Below, piece after piece: positions 57,134 to 64,000 of a stretch of 64,000 bases of DNA. The DNA comes from Saposhnikovia divaricata. Lineage: Eukaryota > Streptophyta > Magnoliopsida > Apiales > Apiaceae. The position numbers and the translations under genes were made by a program. Below the pieces are notes generated by a model. The model saw only the letters and a program-made list of their open reading frames with translations, ran no database searches and was not told the DNA's origin. How positions within the stretch are numbered: position 1 is the first letter of the stretch; each line of letters begins with the position of its first letter. Location: contig CM071595.1 of NCBI GenBank assembly GCA_036435485.1, positions 102,726,580 through 102,790,579 of the forward strand. Direction: 5' to 3'.

Positions 57134-60100
57134 ACTACCCCCCAATTCCATGTGAAATCAAAGATGATGCATGGAATTTTCAATGTTCAAAATACCAAAA
57201 TCCTTCCTCAAATCTCCTTATCCAGGGCTCCCTCATGTCTCTTTGTTTTAAAAAAGTTATACATAGGGCTCATCCTCTGCTACTTCTTGAATTCCTGAAA
57301 AACATGTCTTGATAATTTTGTTCTTAGTCCGCTGAAAGAATTATACTATTTAGGCATCACACCTCTAAGCTTACATGAGCTAACTCAGCGTAAGAAACAA
57401 GAGATATCATGCAAAAATGTACACCTCTTAATACATGCTACATGCTACAGATATTAAGGCGCCATGATTGATGCTACATGCTCTGCTCTATTATTTTTCC
57501 ATCTGAAATCAATTTTCACTCAAAATATTAATTATTATTTCACTGAAGGGCGCATCTAGCTATTAAAAACTCAGAGTCTTTGATGCTTCAGTTGCTTCTT
57601 CCCATCCCATATATGTATAATACAGCACCAGCAACAACCACATTTCATATTTTTACTTATTATTTTTTCAAGTGAGGCTGGCCACCTAATTATTTATTCT
57701 GCACCATTTTCGAATGCTCCAACCGCTGTTCATTTTATTTTTTCTTCTTCAAGGGCGCGCCCAGTGTTAGACCTTGATAGACCTTGCATAACACATGCTT
57801 TAACAGTCAATATACATGCATATGATCGCTTGCATATGATCGCATACTTGCACTGTAATCACAGGTCGCGTCTTTGCATTTGTGTGCATATCTGCCTCAA
57901 ATTACATGCATCGCACATTTGTTTTTCTTTGACCATCCGAGTTCGTACCAAAGGCATTACATATCAATTTATTTATTTTCCTTGTAATTTTGGCAAGGTA
58001 TTCTTTGTGCGTCTTGGCCCGTACATCAAGTCACCAACAAACTTCACCATTTTTTGAATCTGTTTCATTGTGATCGATCACCATTAGCCAAATCACTTTG
58101 TATGTTTATTATACGCGGCGTGTCCTAACTTCATAGGTGTTAGACGCTTGACCAAAGATCCAAGTACTTATTTAACTCTTCTCTTATAGTTCTAGCAGTT
58201 AAGCTTTTTCATTTTCTTTTCCGCCAGCATATTAACGTTTCGAAGATGAACAACCCTTCTTTTATACTGACTCGAACATCATGCCTCATTTTCATTTTTA
58301 AACACCTTTACATAGAGCGAGTGCAAGCCTTGATGAATCCCCCTCTTGCATGCTTATTATTTTATTCTCTTTCCACAATTTTCCAACACTTAACAAGAAC
58401 ATGCGTGTATTTTAACCGAGTAATCACCTTGTGAAATCTTCAATTCTTTGCAAGGCATATCCACTATAATCATCTAGCAGTTCTCCTTTTCTTTTTTCTT
58501 TTTCCTTTATTATTTCCAAAATAAATTGCAGGCAACCAGCCTATGTTCTTCAGCTATGTTTCATACAAAGGCGCACCCATATAAATCTTCCAAATGTTTG
58601 TGCGTGTTATCTTCCAAATGAATTTCTGGATTGCACTAGTGACTATTATTTCTAGATTACAGTACTTCTCGTAGGGCCTGCCGTTTCACAATATTTGTTT
58701 ACTTGTACTTTTTCCGCAACATTCCTTCAATTTTATAGCACTCTTGTACTTCAAATTATTTCTTCAACGATCATTTAACTCTCAGCAACCTTCTCTAGCA
58801 ATCCTTTTTATTAATACAAGGCTCGCCCATTTGCCTCGTACTATTTTAGTGAACCATCTCTTCTTCTTTGATGATTGCAACCATTCCAATACTCGTCGGC
58901 TTGTCATCATATTCTTTCATTCTTCTGTTGATCCGCCTGACCAATTTTGAAACACTTGCTTTTGTCTTCAATGTTGTACACGAGTCCCTTCATACCAATG
59001 GACATATATGCATTAGAGGACACACACAGTCTTCTTTTTCATTATGCTCTTCCTCCATCATCATGTCATTGTTTCTAAACACCATGATCAATAAAATCTG
59101 TAACCGTGGACGGATGTCTTTGTGCATGTCATTGTTTTTAACATTCTTTTTTGTACCACCTTGACATGATTCTTCTTTTTTTGCATGTGTAGGCGCGCCT
59201 TGATTGCATGCTTGATAGCTTAATGCAAATTAAATGTCACAAACTCTAATTATCCATCAACTAGTGAATGTTTCCATGTGCCATCACTAATAAATATTAT
59301 TATTATTTTTAAAACATCAAGAAGCTTCTTCTTTGTAGAAATAAAAACCAGCCATCCACTACAATTATGGCTTTTATGAGATGAACTTGTTCCATGCAAT
59401 CTAGCATATATTTTCTTTTAGCGAAACTCGTATCCTTCAATTATATATTGGAAAAAATCAACCACATCTGCCATAGCCATAACATGCATCATTTGCATCT
59501 GAAATCACCAGCATGTAATATATTTTTTTACATGGGCGTGCCCACTTTAATATAATTCTTTCTAGATGTATGTCAGCCAGCAAATCGAGATAATAAATTA
59601 TTATTTGTCACTGCTTAACAGAGTTTTGGATCTCATGATTTGTAATCCCTTCCAAGTACGTCTATATTCAATAATATGAATATTAATGGAAAATCTTTGA
59701 TTTTGCATCCTTTTTATTTAATGAGAATGGGCCTCACCAATCCACTTTGAACTTTGACTAAAAATACTTGAATAGATGCCCGTATACAAGTCATGTACTA
59801 TTGCCTTTGTATGTCACAGGTAGTAGTACTCCTTTTACATAAATCCGAGGGCCCTGCCATGAATTAATTTTCCCATTCAATCTTGTATTTGCATGTTCAC
59901 GTGTCAAGGCAAAGAACTTTATATCATTTTCTCTTCCACTTGAATATGTGCTCGTGGGTCCCGTCTTGATTTAACACTTTCACCACATTTGCTAGAATTC
60001 ATGCGGACTCCATGTAACCACATCTTGATTCTTTTTCCTTTTTTTGTTTTCATGAGTTGCATATGCATTTTAATTGTTGCATGTAAACTTCCATTCTTCA

Positions 60101-61100
60101 GTTCCTTCATTTTTGTTTTTTTTCACATCCGAGGGCGCGCCTTGTGATGCTCTTTTATACCCGTTATATTATTTATTTATTAATTAAACATCGAATTATA
60201 ACAGAATTCCACCAGAAACTTAAAATAGTGGCGTATGCAGCACAACTTTGATCACTTTTGTATTGAGCTCCACCGTCATCCTGGCGCGTCCTTCTTTATT
60301 TTTCCGTAGCTCCATTCATGCCATAATTTCTTTGACTTTGACCCTTGTATGTATTAATCACAAATCATGTCCTACATATAAAAGCTTTAACAAAAATTAG
60401 GATCCCCTCGATTTCTTTACCATCACCTTCCTGCGAATCACCATCCTGCGAGAGCCACCACTTGTCTTCTCCATTTTATTGAATAAATTATTCAAGTTTA
60501 CTATTTCTTCTAAATTATAACATGTACACACCCGTGTACAAACATGCATGGGTACATGTTTTGTCCATTTTTTTTAATAGCCCATATAAATTAATCGCAA
60601 CTCAAGAACTCCTCCTGCAATGCAAGGACGGGTGTGTCCTTAATAATAAGTTTTTTTTTTTAGTCAACCCATATTGATTTCTCAATCATAAAAGGAGCAT
60701 CATTTCCTTTTTAACATACTTTTGGTCTCTCAAAGTCATCCAAGAATCAAGGTTGGAATCAAAATTCTTCTCCCGGCGGTTTTCTGTTGTTCTTATTTTA
60801 GGGGCGCGCTCTTTAAATTTAGACCCTACAAGTATAACTTGATGACATATCACGTCTCTTGCTTAACGGAATTTCCTTTGAAGATCTTATCCTTCAAGTT
60901 CAATTACTGTAACACTTTTTCCTCTAATTCAATGATAGGTGTTAATCACATCCATCTTGTCAATTGGGATGGGTCTTCTATGGACTTACTCAAAAAGTTC
61001 TAAAAATTCATAATCTCAATTAAGACTAGGGGAAGTGTACATAAACTACCCCCTAGACTAGGAGATAATTAATTTACCTTGTAGTCTACAATTCAGGCAT
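57134..61100 (-). mobile_element. Noncoding interior of the Gypsy-like element (LARD-like)
   Basis: Nearly 4 kb with no RT, integrase or RNase H motif in any frame. The plus strand is pyrimidine-rich over long stretches. GGGCGCGCCC or close variants occur at 57753, 59192, 60133, 60283 and 60802. The lack of coding next to a plausible LTR and PPT suggests a large nonautonomous derivative, or a long 3' region whose pol lies beyond the window. Confidence 0.5.
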
Positions 61101-64000
61101 CGTTTTACTTCAATCAAACACTGGTAGGAAATACTCCATCAAACGCTCGCATGACAACTCGGGGCCTCAGCACCATACGTGTTGTAAAAATAGTAGGAGG
61201 CACTCTCCGGTCATGAATCACTCTAAATCTCATCCCAAGAAGGGGCATCTCACTATGAGGCATCCTATGAAGGGATTCTCGCGAAGAGGTATTCCCGTAG
61301 AGGTACTCTGTTATTCATAGAAATCGTCCTAAAATACACGTATATATAGGGCTAGGGAGGTGCATTATTACTACCCCCAGCATTAGAATATCATTCCTTA
61401 AAGGAGCATCTATTAAAGAGGCATCCCAATATGAAATTTTTTTTTGGAGAGAGCTGTTGGAGTTACCAAGGGCGCGTCCTGTTGCTTAAAGCACGACCTA
61501 AATGGACGAGGGCAATGACAAAGCCTCTCCTAGTTCAGATGAATGTCTTGATGATAATCATGGTGAATGCTCCATTTTAGAATGTCATTCTTTATATAGA
61601 GGGACTCACTCATGACCTTGGGGCCTCAACCTGCCAATCAAGGGGCATACTCTAAGGTCTATGGGGTGGTATCTCAATACAATTTTCTTCAAGCAAATGA
61701 TAATCCGTGGATCATGGCTATCTTACTTGCAGACAAGGCCATAATATGAGGCTGATATGTCCTAGGTGCGCCCTAGGGCCTATCACTAAGGTCATTGAAG
61801 ATGTGAGGGCGCGTCCTCCTCAATAAAGTTTTGTTTCTTCGTGAAGGTGCTCACTCATGACCTCGGGGCCTCAACATGACGACCATGGGGCGCATCCTAA
61901 GGCTCGTGGGGCCGTACTTCAAATAGGTGAAGTTCAATCAATAAATTGTCCTCATAGGCATTGGAGTCCATATGAACATCTGTATTTTTCCTTGAAGGCA
62001 CATACCTTTCCTCTGAGGGCGCGTCCTTCGAAGGAAACCATATATTGGGATGTTGTGCTGAGAATTCGTGGAAGACGCGTCTTGGAGATGAGGACGTTCA
62101 CCCACCGACTTCTCATAAAAATCATCTGAGCATCGATATTTTTCTTGAGGGCGCGCCCTAACCGGAAAGATCCTCTAAGGGAGAGTTCCTTGAAGGGGAG
62201 TCCTTTGAAGAAGGGTTCTTTATGTAAAAAGACTTTTCAATAATTTGATATACATCCATCACTATGTTAAAGGATTTTCTTGAAGTCGTCTATTTTCTTG
62301 AAGCCGAGCATTTCCCTGAAGCCAAGTCCTGATATAGAGCATTTCCCTAATAAGGATTCTCCCTCTATCTTCCACTGGTTGCACTGTGAGAAGCCAACGG
62401 AACAATTGTAGGGCCTTTCTTTCTTGAGGGCGCGCCCTCAACAACATGTCATGGGCTATTCATCACTTGTTGGTGATTAGGCTACCCTCCGTCATTCCTA
62501 CATCCTTGGCTTTATTATATTCTAGCGAAATCTCAAGGAAGGGCTCGCTCGTGTCCATGGGGTCTCAACCAGTAATTCTCTCAGAATCTGGGGGCACTCT
62601 CTATGGATTACGGGGCCTCTTTTCTGATTGTCTTCTTTATCTCTAATATTCCAAAAGCAGCATCCTCAGGTCATCATCACTAAGCTTTGTGCCAAGATGC
62701 TCGCTTAAACTAGAAATTTTTTTTATCATTAGGATTCTTCCCTGTTCGACGAATTTCACTGAGGGCTCGCCCTGATAGATTTGGATGCTATGGCTGATAA
62801 TTCTTGAGATCTTTTTTAAATAGGATTTTTCCACCTGCAAAAACTCAATCAACATAAAATCTTAGATGTTACCTGGAAGTCGTGTCCTATAGATGAGGAC
62901 ACTTTCAATCATCGAATTCTCTTAGAAGTTGTAAATCATCTGCACATTATATTTTTCCTAAGGATGCGTCTTTTACAGAAGCGTTCTCTATGTGAAAGCC
63001 TTCAGAAGAACTCAACATTAAAAACTCCAACTTATGGGGTATTAGCTGGCTGAGTACCCCCCAAGGATGGAGGTTGAGTTGTTGTTTGAGCATTCCTTTG
63101 ATTCTGACCTTGAGGCTGTGGAGTTCCTTGAGTTGTAGATTTCCTTGAGACTGTGGATTTCCTTGAGGCTGTGGATTCCCTGAGAATTGGTCTGAGGGCG
63201 CGCCCTTTCTTTTATGGGGTGGCCTATCCCTTCGATATATGTCTATTCTCAGGTCATTGTACTCACGGCTACTTCTTCTTTCAGTATTATCGAAAGGAGG
63301 AGCTTGCTCATATCCAAGGGGCCTCGACCTGTAAGCAGGGGGCACGCGCTGTGGATTTCCATTCCAAGGAAGGGCTCGCTCATGTCCAAGGGGCCTCGAC
63401 CTGTGATCAGGGGGCACGCACTGTGGATCACGGGGCCTCGATTCCAAGTGCTTTTCCTTCTTCTGATGCTCAAGGAATTCCATTCTTAGATCGTCGTCAT
63501 TAAGCCTTATTCCTAGGTGTTCCTTCAATCTTGAGAATTCCCTTCTCTTAGCAGCGAGGTTTTCCTCATTTCATTGGATTTCACTGAGGGCGTGCCCTGA
63601 CCTATGTGGGTGAGGAGCCGCCCTCTCTTGAACAACAGGTCCCTTCGATCATCAGCTTTCTCATTGTGATGTTCCATAGCAGGGGATCAATAAGAAACCT
63701 TAAATATTACCTAGAGGACGTGTTCAACCATCGAATTTTCCTAGAAGTTGGAAATTATCTGAGCCTTGGCTACCACCCTCAGGGCGCGCCTAGAAAGTTC
63801 TTGGGGATTCTCCTTCACCATCTTCCTGCAAAAGTCCAAGAAACAAACAACAAAAATCTCAACAAAACAAATCAAGGGTTACCTTGAGGGCACATTATGA
63901 TGGTGAGGGCGCGTCCTGATGGTGTGGGCGCGCCCTGATGGTGGACGAGTTCCCGATAATTGCGCCTCTTCCCTCGAACATCCTTCTTCGAATCATATTT
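61101..64000 (-). repeat. Gag-like tandem units with GGGCGCGCCC motifs
   Basis: Segments repeat at about 815 bp: GAGGACGTTCACCCACCGACTTC (62087), GAGGACACTTTCAATCATCGAATTC (62898) and GAGGACGTGTTCAACCATCGAATTT (63713). GGGCTCGCTCATGTCCAAGG with GGGGCCTC and GGGGGCACGC recurs at 62540, 63299 and 63373, with older copies at 61601 and 61846. On the minus strand 63528-62947 reads LKEHLGIRLNDDDLRMEFLE, then Arg/Pro-rich RSRPLGHERALP-type repeats; 62855-62643 contains a sister SEHLGTKLSDDDLRMLLLE. These look like an N-terminal gag region duplicated in tandem. The gag assignment is an inference. Confidence 0.5.

Noticed and set aside
56640..64000. CRISPR-like or bacterial repeat array
   Set aside because: GGGCGCGCCC copies are unevenly spaced with no spacer/repeat structure, in a plant genome.
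61101..64000. Simple satellite DNA
   Set aside because: Units are few, diverged and carry coding-like text on the minus strand next to an LTR and PPT, so a retroelement origin is more likely.

Overview
The window is plant nuclear DNA, almost certainly from a eudicot. The evidence is spliced genes with GT..AG introns in AT-rich DNA, a plant-type mitochondrial ATP synthase subunit d gene, a plant MCTP (multiple C2 domain) pseudogene, a tRNA-derived SINE, and many Copia, Gypsy, LINE and MITE insertions. Nothing in the sequence fixes the species. Protein calls rest on motif recognition by eye; no database search was run.

Layout. 1-2866: an LTR-like fragment, a degenerate AT-rich repeat and the 3' end of a LINE on the minus strand. 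2867-9398: an intact Copia retrotransposon inserted in that LINE (5-bp target duplication AGTTG, LTRs differing at about one position, one open gag-pol frame). 9404-9685: the rest of the LINE fragment. 9867 to about 18480: a decayed Ty3/Gypsy element of Tat type, with a second RNase H-like domain and an antisense ORF block downstream of pol; no 3' LTR is visible. About 18480-21999: AT-rich intergenic DNA with MITEs, then a promoter with site II-type motifs.

22000-30487 (+): the ATP synthase subunit d gene, five exons, 166 aa. Its 6.3-kb first intron is mostly transposons: a Stowaway-type MITE, a TRIM-like repeat pair, a CTCGA-rich element with a MULE-type MITE nested in it, an element carrying a truncated FAR1 domain ORF, and several fold-back MITEs. 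31989-32172: a SINE with an 18-bp target duplication, just upstream of the next gene. 32218-39543 (+): an alpha/beta hydrolase gene, six exons, 522 aa, with a duplicated dead exon, a solo LTR and a large palindromic MITE array in its introns. 41090-43374 (-): an MCTP/FTIP-like pseudogene.

43501-64000: nested retrotransposons. The LTR of a minus-strand Gypsy-like element (43501-43902 continued at 56640-57133) is split by a Sirevirus-type Copia element (43903-56634, target duplication AGGTA). The Sirevirus has an env-like extra ORF after pol, a short motif repeated in its LTR and spacer, and a 5' deletion that fuses LTR to gag. The rest of the Gypsy-like element (57134-64000) has no recognisable pol, is studded with the palindrome GGGCGCGCCC, and carries gag-like tandem units of about 815 bp.

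The two intact host genes are unrelated housekeeping-type genes; no operon-like or clustered pathway is seen. The least explained signals are structural: fixed-geometry palindrome arrays in two intron transposons (ACGCAT-N7-ATGCGT, and CGCTATATTATATAGCG), a GCCCCGC/GGGGC module shared among several MITEs, and the GGGCGCGCCC series.
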